DNA of 64,000 nucleotides from Nocardia kruczakiae NBRC 101016 (GCF_001612965.1 NZ_BDBL01000005.1:62001-126000), one strand, 5' to 3'; numbered from the stretch's first letter, positions 53,940-63,034 are shown. The notes: a model not told the origin generated them from the sequence alone. A program made the numbers and translations.

Positions 53940-55394
53940 ATGCACCCGGAGCGACCCCGTTTCGATCCGAGGGATCTCTACGGATCGGTGATCACCGCAC
54001 CATTGCTCGCGGACATGCGTGAGCAGCCCGCCGCCACCCTTCATCGGGTGGTGATCGACCTGCATTACGGCTACCCGGCGGGGCGGGCGGCCGCGGGGCG
54101 GGCTGTACGCGACTACATTCGGCGCGCCACCGACACGTCCGAGGACCAGTCGGGAGTGGACGACGGGCTCGCCCAGTATGTGCTCGCCCGCCTGACCGCG
54201 GACTCCATCCGTGAGGTGGTACGCCTCGACCGCGCGGCTGCGGATGCCGGGACGGGGCGTGCGATCTACCGAATCTGGCCGGATTTCGGAATCGGCCCGC
54301 TGATCAACCGATCGGCTGCCACGGTCAAGGCCGACGCCGCCCATGCGTCCTTCACCGCGCGCGGGGCCGACATCGTGTGGGCGGTCATCGACTCCGGAAT
54401 CGACGGCCGTCATGGCCATTTCGGGACGCACGGCACGCTCGAGGTGACGTTGCCGGTGCGGCACTTGGATTGCACCGGAGGCGATTCACCCCTGACCGAC
54501 GAGTTCGGCCATGGGACACATGTCGCGGGCATCATCGCCGGCGAAGGCGCCGGTACCGCCGCGCAACCGCTGAACGCGATCCGCGCCGAGATCGACGGCA
54601 ACGAGGACGTGCGTTACCGCGCCGAATCGGTCACCCGCATGTCTGCGATGGCGCCCCTGTGCCGGCTGGTCAGCTACAAGGTCCTCGACAGCGAGGGCGA
54701 CGGTCAGACGAGTTCGATCATGGCCGCGCTGAAGGATATTCAGGAGATCAACAATCACGGCCGCGACATCAAGATCCACGGCGTGAACCTTTCGGTCGGC
54801 TACCCGTTCGACCCGAAATGGTTCGCATGCGGCGAAAGCCCCGTATGCCAGGAGGTGACGCGGCTCGTCCGCTCGGGTGTGGTGGTCGTCGTCGCGGCCG
54901 GAAACACCGGGTACGGATACAACCTCGACTTCATCAAGGGAAATGTCGCCGCGGGACTGGATCTGACCATCAACGACCCCGGCAACGCAGAGATGGCGAT
55001 CACCGTCGGTTCCACCCACCGCGATATGCCACACCGCTACGGGGTCTCGTACTTCTCCTCGAAGGGACCGACCGGCGACGGGCGTGCCAAACCCGACCTC
55101 GTCGCTCCGGGCGAGCGGATCCTGTCGTGCGCGACGGGCCGGGCTCTCGCCGATATCACCGCGACCGGAGATGTCACCGGACCTGTCGACTACGTCGAGG
55201 ACAGCGGAACCAGTATGGCTGCCGCCCACGTCTCGGGGGTCGTCGCCGCATTCCTGTCGGTGCGGCGGGAGTACATCGGGGATCCGGAGTCGATCAAACG
55301 CATCTTCACGGGTACGGCCACCGACCTGGGCCGGACGACGAACTTCCAGGGACATGGGCTGATCGACCTGATGCGCGCCATTCAGTCCGTGTAG
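53940..55394 (+). CDS. Subtilisin-like serine protease (S8), no signal peptide
   Basis: A 484-residue subtilase. Residues about 30-125 resemble an I9-type prodomain (YVLARLTADSIREVVRLD then RAIYRIWPDF). The catalytic residues are Asp151 (VIDSGIDG), His191 (FGHGTHVAG) and Ser425 (SGTSMAAAHVSG), with the oxyanion Asn in VAAGNTG. There is no export signal, so it may act inside the cell or be released by lysis or injection. GAGGAGG sits 9 bases before the ATG. A GHSFGG-type alpha/beta hydrolase follows after 53 bases, so the two form an operon. Confidence 0.88.
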   Translation: MHPERPRFDPRDLYGSVITAPLLADMREQPAATLHRVVIDLHYGYPAGRAAAGRAVRDYIRRATDTSEDQSGVDDGLAQYVLARLTADSIREVVRLDRAAADAGTGRAIYRIWPDFGIGPLINRSAATVKADAAHASFTARGADIVWAVIDSGIDGRHGHFGTHGTLEVTLPVRHLDCTGGDSPLTDEFGHGTHVAGIIAGEGAGTAAQPLNAIRAEIDGNEDVRYRAESVTRMSAMAPLCRLVSYKVLDSEGDGQTSSIMAALKDIQEINNHGRDIKIHGVNLSVGYPFDPKWFACGESPVCQEVTRLVRSGVVVVVAAGNTGYGYNLDFIKGNVAAGLDLTINDPGNAEMAITVGSTHRDMPHRYGVSYFSSKGPTGDGRAKPDLVAPGERILSCATGRALADITATGDVTGPVDYVEDSGTSMAAAHVSGVVAAFLSVRREYIGDPESIKRIFTGTATDLGRTTNFQGHGLIDLMRAIQSV

Positions 55395-55447
55395 CGCCCG
55401 CCGGCGCCCACCGTCTTGCCATCCTCCGAGCAGCAGGGAGCGCGACA

Positions 55448-56773
55448 ATGACCGAACTATCCGGTTTTCCGCGTGCGGAAGTGCAGTTCGATCGCGACGC
55501 CGGGGTGGTCGGCGGCACCGAGGGCCTGCTCCGCCTCGTCACCGATCCGACGGTGACCGACCTGATGGTTGTCAGCCACGGATGGAACAACGATATGACC
55601 GAGGCGCGGCAGCTCTTCAGCAAGCTCGCCGCCTCCTTGCGCGGCGTCCTCGACGCCGGCTCCGTCACCGGACTCGCCGGTCGTTCGATCGCGATCGCGG
55701 GGGTGCTCTGGCCGTCGAAGAAGTTCGCGGACACCGACCTCGTCCCCGGCGGAGCCGCCGCGGCCGCCTCTCCGATCGATGCTGGACGGCTGCTGACTCA
55801 GATCGAGGATCTGCGGGACCTCTTTCCCGATCCCGCCGCGCAGCAGACCCTCGACACCGTCGCCGCGCTCGTTCCCGCATTACGGGACAAGAGCACTGCC
55901 CGCACTGCCTTCGCCGACGAACTGCGATCGCTGCTCAACCGGACCGCGGCCGATCCCGAGGACGCCACCACCGATCTGTTCGGCCAACCGGGCGGCACCA
56001 TCATGGACCGCCTGGCCATCCCGGTCTCCCTCGCACCGCCGCGGAAGGCGACCGGTGGGGCCGCCGCACTGGGCCCGGCCGCCGACGCGAGCCGTGGCAC
56101 CGTCGGCGGCGCCGCCGGTCTCGGCAGCCTGCTCGGCGGGGTCATGGGAGCGGCTCGCAATCTGCTGAACTTCACCACCTACTACGAGATGAAGACCCGA
56201 TCGGGCCGCATCGGCGAACAGGGTCTCGCCCCGGTGATCGCCCACGCCCACCGGACACGGCCCGAACTACGCGTGCACCTCGTGGGCCACAGCTTCGGTG
56301 GCCGCTTGGTCTCCGCCACCGCCAAGGCGCTGCCCGACGAGGACAGCTTGTCGACGCTGACCCTGCTCCAAGCAGCGTTCTCGCACTACGGATTCGCCGA
56401 GAACTGGACACCCGGGCAATCCGGATTCTTCCGCACTGTCGTCAGCGACAAGAAGGTCACCGGTCCGGTCCTGATCACCGACACCGCCAACGACCTGGCC
56501 GTCGGCATCGCCTACGCCATAGCCTCCCGGATCGCCGGTCAGGTCGCGGCCGCGGTCGGCGACGCCGACGACATCTACGGCGGCATGGGCCGAAACGGTG
56601 CCCAGAAGACCCCGGAGGCGATTTCCGCACGGCTGCTGGACACGGGAGGCCAGTACACCTGGAAGGCCCGCGCCCTGCACAATCTGCTCGCCGACCGCTT
56701 CATCACCGGCCACTCCGACGTCACCGGCCTTCAGGTCGCCTACGCACTGCTCTCCGCCCTCTCCACCACATGA
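55448..56773 (+). CDS. Alpha/beta hydrolase, GHSFGG-type serine esterase/lipase-like
   Basis: A 441-residue protein. VTDLMVVSHGWNNDMTEA is the oxyanion region at residues about 36-53, and LRVHLVGHSFGGRLVSATA is the nucleophile elbow (Ser282). A long helical insertion of about 200 residues (about 85-270), including a Gly/Ala-rich stretch, sits between them. The third triad member is probably in the C-terminal part but is not certain. No signal peptide is visible. AGGGAG precedes the ATG. It is encoded directly after the subtilase, with no other gene until the convergent SulP gene. Confidence 0.78.
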   Translation: MTELSGFPRAEVQFDRDAGVVGGTEGLLRLVTDPTVTDLMVVSHGWNNDMTEARQLFSKLAASLRGVLDAGSVTGLAGRSIAIAGVLWPSKKFADTDLVPGGAAAAASPIDAGRLLTQIEDLRDLFPDPAAQQTLDTVAALVPALRDKSTARTAFADELRSLLNRTAADPEDATTDLFGQPGGTIMDRLAIPVSLAPPRKATGGAAALGPAADASRGTVGGAAGLGSLLGGVMGAARNLLNFTTYYEMKTRSGRIGEQGLAPVIAHAHRTRPELRVHLVGHSFGGRLVSATAKALPDEDSLSTLTLLQAAFSHYGFAENWTPGQSGFFRTVVSDKKVTGPVLITDTANDLAVGIAYAIASRIAGQVAAAVGDADDIYGGMGRNGAQKTPEAISARLLDTGGQYTWKARALHNLLADRFITGHSDVTGLQVAYALLSALSTT

Positions 56774-56834
56774 GCCCGGAGCGCACAGCTCGGATGGGGG
56801 TCGAATCACACCGGAACTCATTGCACCGCAACGA

Positions 56835-56850
56835 CTGTCGACGTCGACAG
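56835..56850. terminator. Palindrome between convergent genes
   Basis: CTGTCGACGTCGACAG is a perfect 16-base palindrome, 62 bases after the hydrolase stop and just before the SulP stop. It could act as a weak bidirectional terminator; as a hairpin it gives only about 6 pairs. Confidence 0.4.
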
Positions 56851-56852
56851 AC

Positions 56853-58568
56853 CTAACGTGTCGGCTCGGTGCCGTCGGAGTGTTCGTCCACATCGGGCAG
56901 GTCCGCGACCGCCGCCGTCACGGTCGGATACAGCCCGACCGGTGTCGCCTGCGCTTCCGCGGTGCCCAGCGCGTCACCGAACTGGCCGATCGAGCGGGCG
57001 ATCCGGAAGTCGATGTGGCGTCGGCCCAGATCGTCGCGCAGGTCGGCCAGCATCGCCGCGGCCGTGACGTCGATACTTGGCGAGGTCTCGGCGTCGAGCA
57101 CGACCAGCCGGGTGCGGTCGGTGCACAGCTGCTCGATCCGTCCGCGCACGTAATCGGCGTTGGCGAAGAACAGACCCGACTCGACCCGCACCACTACGAG
57201 GTCGGGGCGCTGGGTCAACTCCGGGTGCCGATCCGCGTCCAGCCACAGCGTGCCCGACCGCACCACCGGCGCCACATGCGGGCGGGACGTGCGATACACC
57301 AGCAGCAGCATGGAAATGCCGATGCCGATCAGCAGGCCGGGCAGCGTATCGAACAGCAGGACGCCGACCATCGCCGCGACGGCGGCGGCGAAGTCGGCGC
57401 GGGCGGCCTTGCCGTAGATTCCGCCGAGTCGCCGCGTCCACACCCGATACAGTCGCCGCAGCGCCGCGAAGTCGACCAGCTCGATCACCGCCGCGATCAC
57501 CACGCCCGCCAGCGTCGCCTCGGGCAGGTTCTCGAACAGACCGGTGAGGAACAGCAGCGTCAGTACTGTCAGCGCGGCCACCACCAGCCCGCTGCCCTGT
57601 GATCTGGCCCCTGCCGAGCCGTTGACGGCGGTTTTGGACAGGCTGCCGTTCACGACCATGCCCGACGCCAGACCGGCGCCCAGATTCGCCGCGCCCAGTC
57701 CGAGCAGCTCGCGGTTGGCGTCGATCTGGTAACCCGCTTTGGCCGCATAGGTTTTCGCCGCGCCGAGGCCTTCGGCGAAGCCGATCAACAGCACCCCGAC
57801 CGCGGGCCCCAGCAGATCGATGTAGTTGCTGACATCGAGCCCGTCCGGAAGCCCCAGGGCCGGCAGACCCGAATCGATGGGGCCGACGATGGCGACGCCA
57901 CGCTCGTCCAGATCGAACGCGGCGACCGCGCCGATCCCGACCAGCACGGCGAGCAGCGAACCGGGTACCAGCGGCAGCCAGCGCTTCACCCCCAGCACGA
58001 TCGCCAGGCTCACGACACCGACCACCACGGTCCGCCACTGCGCATCGCCGAGATGGCGGAGCACACCCCAGGCCTGTTCGAAGAAATTGCCCTCGTGTTT
58101 GTGGATGCCGAGCAGTTTCGGTACCTGGCCGATGATGATCGTCAACGCCAGTCCGATGATGAAACCCTTCAGCACCGGTTCGGAGATGAACGCCGCGACG
58201 AAGCCGAGCCTGATCGCGCCCGCGATCAGGCCCACGATTCCGGTGGCGATGGCGAGCCCCGCCGACAACGCGATATAGCGGCCGCCATCGGCACTCGCCA
58301 TCGGCGTCACGATCGCCGCCGACAACGCCGCGGTCGCCGACATGGGCCCCACCACCAGATGCCGGGAACTGCCGGCCAGCGCGTAGAGAACGAGCGACGG
58401 CACGGCGGCGTAGAGGCCCACCACCGGCGGCACGCCCGCGATCGACGCGTAGGCCAGTGCTTCCGGCACCAGAACCGCCCACACCGTGAGGCCGGCGACG
58501 ACGTCGGCACGCAACCATTGCGGGCGATATCCCGCCAAGGACTCGAATATCACCCAGCGTGCCGCCAC
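56853..58568 (-). CDS. SulP-family anion transporter with STAS domain
   Basis: A 571-residue SLC26/SulP transporter. About 12 membrane helices fill residues 20-415, with the signature VPEALAYASIAGVPPVVGLYAAVPSL near the N-terminus and GLASGMVVNGSLSKTAVN in the core. Residues about 430-555 are a cytosolic STAS domain, in which SPSIDVTAAAML is the conserved loop where phosphorylation occurs in related STAS proteins. Bacterial members carry sulfate, bicarbonate or dicarboxylates. The GTG start follows GGAGG. It is convergent with the alpha/beta hydrolase. Confidence 0.93.
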   Translation of the reverse strand: MAARWVIFESLAGYRPQWLRADVVAGLTVWAVLVPEALAYASIAGVPPVVGLYAAVPSLVLYALAGSSRHLVVGPMSATAALSAAIVTPMASADGGRYIALSAGLAIATGIVGLIAGAIRLGFVAAFISEPVLKGFIIGLALTIIIGQVPKLLGIHKHEGNFFEQAWGVLRHLGDAQWRTVVVGVVSLAIVLGVKRWLPLVPGSLLAVLVGIGAVAAFDLDERGVAIVGPIDSGLPALGLPDGLDVSNYIDLLGPAVGVLLIGFAEGLGAAKTYAAKAGYQIDANRELLGLGAANLGAGLASGMVVNGSLSKTAVNGSAGARSQGSGLVVAALTVLTLLFLTGLFENLPEATLAGVVIAAVIELVDFAALRRLYRVWTRRLGGIYGKAARADFAAAVAAMVGVLLFDTLPGLLIGIGISMLLLVYRTSRPHVAPVVRSGTLWLDADRHPELTQRPDLVVVRVESGLFFANADYVRGRIEQLCTDRTRLVVLDAETSPSIDVTAAAMLADLRDDLGRRHIDFRIARSIGQFGDALGTAEAQATPVGLYPTVTAAVADLPDVDEHSDGTEPTR

Positions 58569-58692
58569 CTGTCCTCCACCCGTCGCCGCGTCCGGCCTCC
58601 CGATCCGGACCGTCGTTGCCGCTCGGCGGCGACGCTAGCGACGATGACGGCGGACGCGCGTCACACGTTGCGGGTGAATTCGCGGTCGGCGC

Positions 58693-59505
58693 TCACACCT
58701 TCCGGCCGACCGCGCCGTACAGCGACACCTTCTTGTCGTGGTCGGCGGGATGTTCGATGCCCTTCTGCCGCCACCGGTGAATCACCTCGACACCCGGTTC
58801 GACGAGTTCGAGGCCGTCGAAGAAGCGGGCGACCTCCTCGCGGCTGCGCGGGCGCACCGGAATGCCCTGATCCGAATACACCTGCAGCAGCCGGCCCATC
58901 CCGTCGGGATCGTCGGCGCCGTTGTCGAAATCCGTGGTGACATGGCTCATCGCGAGATACGAACCGGGAGCCAGCGCGTCCATCAGCGTGTTCACCATGG
59001 CGTAGACGTCGCCGGGGACGAAGTGCACCACCGCCATCAGCGAAATCGCCACCGGCTGCGACAGATCCAGAGTGTCGCGCAGTTCGCGGGAGCCGAGGAT
59101 CGCCTCGGGGTTCGCGGCATCGGCCTGCACATAGGTGGTGCGGCCTTCGGGCGCGCTCACCAGCAGGGCCCGCGCGTGCGCGAGGACGATCGGATCGTTG
59201 TCGACGTACACCACCCGCGATTCGCACGCCCGTTCCTGCGCGACCTGGTGCAGATTGGGTTCGGTCGGGATCCCGGTGCCGATGTCGAGGAACTGGCGCA
59301 CGCCCTGCTCGGCGAGATAACGCGTCGCGGTGCGCATGAATTCGCGATTGGTGCGCGCGGTCAGGCGGACCGCCGGGAAGTTCGCGAGAGCGGTCTCGGC
59401 GGCACGACGGTCGGCCTCGTAGTGGTCCTTGCCGCCGAGAAAGTAGTCGTACATACGGGCCGGGTGTGCCACATCGGTGCGGAGGTCGACCGGATGATCG
59501 GACAC
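58693..59505 (-). CDS. SAM-dependent methyltransferase of the PF04672 (DUF574) family
   Basis: A 270-residue protein of the actinobacteria-rich PF04672 family. HPARMYDYFLGGKDHYEADR is the family hallmark; FLDIGTGIPTEPNLHQVAQ is the SAM-binding motif; VVYVDNDPIVLAHARALL follows. Substrates are unknown, and the family is highly expanded in Streptomyces and Nocardia. The GTG at 59505 follows GAGGAG at 8 bases, better than the upstream in-frame ATG. It stands alone between the SulP and subtilase genes. Confidence 0.92.
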   Translation of the reverse strand: MSDHPVDLRTDVAHPARMYDYFLGGKDHYEADRRAAETALANFPAVRLTARTNREFMRTATRYLAEQGVRQFLDIGTGIPTEPNLHQVAQERACESRVVYVDNDPIVLAHARALLVSAPEGRTTYVQADAANPEAILGSRELRDTLDLSQPVAISLMAVVHFVPGDVYAMVNTLMDALAPGSYLAMSHVTTDFDNGADDPDGMGRLLQVYSDQGIPVRPRSREEVARFFDGLELVEPGVEVIHRWRQKGIEHPADHDKKVSLYGAVGRKV

Positions 59506-59594
59506 GGGAATGCTCCTCGCGGGTTGGGAAGGTATCGCCGATATATAGCGCATACGGGCCAATTCAGCAGCGGGACGGCGTAATTCGTGTGCGA

Positions 59595-59879
59595 TCAGGC
59601 CGGGGCGGAGTCGTCGGGCGGGAGCCGGGGCGACCACGTATCGGGCCCGGCGTCGTGCGTCGGGCCGATGCGCGGGTCGGCGAAGACCTCGGCGGTATCC
59701 GAGAGCGCCGCCGCCCGCGTCGCGGCCGCATCGCTCACCCGCAGCGCGTACAGGTGCTGATCCGGGTCCACCGCGACGAGGCCGTAGTCGAGGTCGACCT
59801 CGGCCTCGGTGAGGTGCAGTTCGCGCAGCGCCGCCGCCAAGGTGGGGTCGGCGGCGAGCCGGACGGTGAGCAGCGGCAT
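59595..59879 (-). CDS. Small prodomain-like protein beside the subtilase
   Basis: A 94-residue protein encoded 9 bases after the subtilase gene. Its residues 1-71 resemble the N-terminal prodomain of that subtilase: a beta strand LLTVRL, helix AADPTLAAALRE, a strand, then helix and VFADPRI (65-71), a heptapeptide also present at residues 88-94 of the subtilase. The C-terminal tail is Pro/Asp-rich. It may be a detached propeptide acting as inhibitor or folding helper. That role is inference from sequence similarity and position. I found no named family. Confidence 0.7.
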   Translation of the reverse strand: MPLLTVRLAADPTLAAALRELHLTEAEVDLDYGLVAVDPDQHLYALRVSDAAATRAAALSDTAEVFADPRIGPTHDAGPDTWSPRLPPDDSAPA

Positions 59880-59888
59880 GGTTCCACG

Positions 59889-61193
59889 CTACGCGCGGAT
59901 CTCGGTGTTCTTCAGCTCCGCCAGCAGGGCGGCGGCGTCGACCACACCGAATCCGTAGTCGTAGTCGAATCCGCCGGGCTGCGCGGTCGCGGTGCGCCGC
60001 AACAGATCTCGCAGCTGCGCCGGAGCCAGCTTACTCGCCGGGTAGACGGTCCGGATCGCCGCGACCAGTCCGGCGGCGACCGGGCAGGCGGCCGACGTGC
60101 CGGTATCGGGTTCCTTCGCGCCGAACACCGTGGAACCGAGGAAGTGGGTGTAGCTGCAGATATCGGGTTTGCGGTCGGACAGCCGGCCCGGCCCCTGCGA
60201 GGAGTAGCCGACCCGCTGCCCCTTGGTATCCGCGCCGCCGACGCTCAGCACGCTCGGATGCGAGTTCGCGCCGCCGATCGGCCGATCCCGGTACGCGCAC
60301 CGCGAATCGGGGCAGTCGCGGCCGCAGTTGCCGGCGGCGAACAGGATGTCGGCACCGGCCGATTCGAGCGAGCCGACGATCACGTTGAACGGATGGGACG
60401 GATTGTCGGAGTAGTTGCCGGGCTGCCCCACCGGGAAGTCCCAGTCCGGTGAGAACGCGCCCCAGCTGTTGCTGATCACCAGCGTGCGGGTGGTCTCCGG
60501 CTGATCGGTGAGCACGGTGCGCAGATGGGCGTAGGCGGCCAGTGCGTCCGAGAGCAGCCCGTCCATGGCGGAGCCGCCGCGAGTCTTGCTCTGCAGCACC
60601 GGAATGTCGAGCAGGGTGGCGTTCGGCGCGCCGATCAGGGTGTCGAACGCGCACATCGATCCGTGGTCGACCGGGAATTGCCCGGCCGTGCCGCTCACCC
60701 CGGGCGGGTTCCAGCTGCGCGCGGTGTCGACGGTCACCGGCCCGCCGCGCGCCTGCTCGACGCGGGCGGCGTTGATCCCGGTGTCGACGATCGCCACCGC
60801 GACGGATTTTCCGTCCATTCCCCCGGCGGCCAGATCGCCGGTGTGCAACAGGGTTTGGACATCGTGCCAGGTGCCGACCGCCGGATCGCCGCCGCAGGTG
60901 AGGTTCGTCTCGATCCGAGGGTCGGCGAAAACGCCTGCCACGCCGCGGGTTCCGGTCAGTCGCGCCAGGGTGGCGTCGAGGTCGCCGTCGGGAATCTGCC
61001 CGCGCACCACCACCGAACCCGCGCCCGCCTGTTCGGCGGCCACCGTATCCGGGACGGAGAGTGGGGCGAAGTCGTGGTCGAGGTCGAACCCGGGCAAATC
61101 CCCGGCGACATCGGCGGGGGCCACCGCGACGGCCGGATCGGCAACTGCGGCAATCAGATCGGCGGAGGGACGGAGTTGGATGAGTGCGCGCAT
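59889..61193 (-). CDS. Subtilisin-like serine protease (S8), with internal prodomain
   Basis: A 434-residue subtilase. Residues 1-100 are a prodomain-like region ending VFADPRI. The catalytic set is Asp137 (VDTGIN), His177 (DHGSMCA, an atypical His motif for the family), Asn289 (AAGNCG) and Ser367 (GTSAACPVA). Four Cys in NCGRDCPDSRCAYRD suggest disulfides or metal binding. No signal peptide is seen. The ATG at 61193 is preferred over the one at 61202 because of the AGGATGG upstream. A small protein resembling its prodomain is encoded 9 bases downstream. Confidence 0.85.
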   Translation of the reverse strand: MRALIQLRPSADLIAAVADPAVAVAPADVAGDLPGFDLDHDFAPLSVPDTVAAEQAGAGSVVVRGQIPDGDLDATLARLTGTRGVAGVFADPRIETNLTCGGDPAVGTWHDVQTLLHTGDLAAGGMDGKSVAVAIVDTGINAARVEQARGGPVTVDTARSWNPPGVSGTAGQFPVDHGSMCAFDTLIGAPNATLLDIPVLQSKTRGGSAMDGLLSDALAAYAHLRTVLTDQPETTRTLVISNSWGAFSPDWDFPVGQPGNYSDNPSHPFNVIVGSLESAGADILFAAGNCGRDCPDSRCAYRDRPIGGANSHPSVLSVGGADTKGQRVGYSSQGPGRLSDRKPDICSYTHFLGSTVFGAKEPDTGTSAACPVAAGLVAAIRTVYPASKLAPAQLRDLLRRTATAQPGGFDYDYGFGVVDAAALLAELKNTEIRA

Positions 61194-61259
61194 ACCTGCC
61201 ATCCTGCCGCCAATTGCCGCGGATTTCCCGCCTATCGCCGCAACGGACTGCGCACCGGG

Positions 61260-62171
61260 TCAGCGCGTGGCCGACACCAGGTCCACGAGGGCTTGTACGG
61301 CACGGGCGCAGTCGTCGCGGGTGTAGCCGAGCAGACGCACCTCGCCGGCGTTCGGTTCGTAGGCCAGAGTGTTGCCGCGGCCCTGGATGATCGAGGCGTC
61401 CGGCTGCAATCGATGCTGCTCGTCGCGCTCGGCGATGATTCGCCCGCCGCCGGCGGCGTCGACGAGCATCTGGAAGAACTCCCGGTAGGACAGGTTCTGA
61501 TCGCCGACGAGATAGGCCGCACCCGGCTCACCTCGCACCAGCGCGCCCCGAATCGCTTGTGCGAGTGAGGCGGCGGACATGTAGTTGGTGCCGCCGGGCG
61601 GTGCGAAGTCGGGGATGTCGGGTTCGTTCCCGGCCGCCCAGGAGACCATTCGCCGATACCGGCGAGCCGACGGTCCGGGCACGGCACCGATGATCGACGG
61701 CGGATTGAGGGTGCACGCGGCGAACGAGTCGCCGGCGAGCGCGCGGACGCCTTCGTCGGCGGCTTTGCGGGCCGCGATATACGGATTGCGCTCGGCGAGG
61801 TCCGGGCGCAGCTGGTGGTAGTAGCTGCCGACCTGCACGAAGCGCGGCACGCCGGCCTGCTCGGCCAGTGCTGCGAAACGGGGTACGCCGACGCTCTGGG
61901 TGGTCTCCCAGAAGTGCGGGGTGTCGTCTTCGGGAGTCTTGTGCCGCACGTCCTGCCCCGCGGCGAACACGATGCCGTCGAAGTGTTCCAGTTGTGCCGG
62001 GGTGAAGGTGGGCACCGTGCAATCGCCCAGTAGCAGCGGAAATTCGGCGACCGGTGATTCGGCAGATATCGGGCCGCGACCCGCGACGGTGACATCGTCA
62101 CCGTGCTCGCGCAGGTGCAGTGCGGCATGCACGCCGATCATGCCGGTGCCGCCGACGATCAGGATCTTCAT
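61260..62171 (-). CDS. NAD(P)-dependent epimerase/dehydratase-family protein (SDR)
   Basis: A 303-residue extended SDR protein. The dinucleotide motif is GGTGMIG (7-13). The expected Ser-Tyr-Lys pattern is partly visible: SYYHQLRP and YIAARKAADEGVRAL, with Tyr and Lys spaced like the YxxxK motif (Y-I-A-A-R-K, one residue longer). It resembles atypical SDRs without a clear product, so the activity is unknown. It lies 49 bases behind the thioesterase gene on the same strand. Confidence 0.82.
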   Translation of the reverse strand: MKILIVGGTGMIGVHAALHLREHGDDVTVAGRGPISAESPVAEFPLLLGDCTVPTFTPAQLEHFDGIVFAAGQDVRHKTPEDDTPHFWETTQSVGVPRFAALAEQAGVPRFVQVGSYYHQLRPDLAERNPYIAARKAADEGVRALAGDSFAACTLNPPSIIGAVPGPSARRYRRMVSWAAGNEPDIPDFAPPGGTNYMSAASLAQAIRGALVRGEPGAAYLVGDQNLSYREFFQMLVDAAGGGRIIAERDEQHRLQPDASIIQGRGNTLAYEPNAGEVRLLGYTRDDCARAVQALVDLVSATR

Positions 62172-62220
62172 GGACAGCCATTTCTCGCTCGGGGACGGGG
62201 ACGATCGCTTCGGTCACTCG

Positions 62221-62895
62221 TCAGCGTGGCCGGGGAACGCGCTTGTCGATGAACAAACCCTCCACCGAGACGCAGAGCGTGCCGTCGGCGGTGTGGATCG
62301 CGCCGACCGAATTGATCTTGCGGCCGTCCTCCGACACCATCCGGCCGCTGACCGTGAGCGGCTCGAACAGAGGAGTCGGACGGTGATAGCGCACATTCAG
62401 TTGCGCCGTCGCGCCGCTGCGTCCCGACCAGGCGTTCGCCACCCCGAGCGTGTGGTCGAGCAGCAGCGCCGCCACTCCCCCGTGCACATGTCCCGGCGGT
62501 CCCTGATACGGAAGCGTCAGGGTCACGACACCGTCCACCGATCCGTCCGCACGGCCGGTGAGCGTGAGAGGCGGTGCGATCGCATTTTCCGGACCGGTGA
62601 CCGGGTCGTGGCGGGTCACACCCTCACCGCGCCACATGTCGATCAGCCGTTCCGCGACCACCGGTGCATGCTGTTCGAGGTGGTCGGCGATGCTGTCGAG
62701 TTCCTCGGCGACCCGGTCGAGATTCGCATTCGCCCGATCGGTGCGCAGCAGCGCGTCGATCACCCGCCGCGCCGCGGCTGTCGCGCGATCGACGGGGACA
62801 TCCTGCTGCTCCGACGTCAGGACGATGTCGGCAGGCGAATGGCCCACTGTAGGAACGCTTTCCGGCTCCGGCTCGGCCGACGTCATCGAATCCAT
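62221..62895 (-). CDS. PaaI-family hotdog thioesterase
   Basis: A 224-residue protein. The first 75 residues are a helical extension rich in Arg/Glu. The C-terminal hotdog domain has GPPGHVHGGVAALLLDHTLG, the HGG catalytic signature of PaaI-type acyl-CoA thioesterases, followed by LNVRYHRPTPLFEPLTVSGRM. It releases free acids from acyl-CoA. AGAGGAGA precedes the ATG at 62895; the longer frame upstream is rejected. It may share a transcript with the SDR gene. Confidence 0.88.
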   Translation of the reverse strand: MDSMTSAEPEPESVPTVGHSPADIVLTSEQQDVPVDRATAAARRVIDALLRTDRANANLDRVAEELDSIADHLEQHAPVVAERLIDMWRGEGVTRHDPVTGPENAIAPPLTLTGRADGSVDGVVTLTLPYQGPPGHVHGGVAALLLDHTLGVANAWSGRSGATAQLNVRYHRPTPLFEPLTVSGRMVSEDGRKINSVGAIHTADGTLCVSVEGLFIDKRVPRPR

Positions 62896-63034
62896 CGTGG
62901 TTCTCCTCTGCCGTTCGCGGGTGTCGCGATACGTCGTTCGCACGTTAGCGGTGTCGACCGGCCCCGTGACCGGCGAGGTCCCACCCACCGGAAAACCCTG
63001 TTCCCGAGCCGGGTTCGGCGGCGAGGATGGGGAG

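Noticed and set aside
53404..53991. 195-codon plus-strand frame before the subtilase
   Set aside because: It overlaps the subtilase start in another frame, lacks a ribosome site and has no recognisable domain.
48140..56852. Integrated element bounded by a copy of the tRNA-Leu 3' end
   Set aside because: By eye I found no second copy of the tRNA 3' end in the downstream block and no integrase, so an element with defined ends is not supported.
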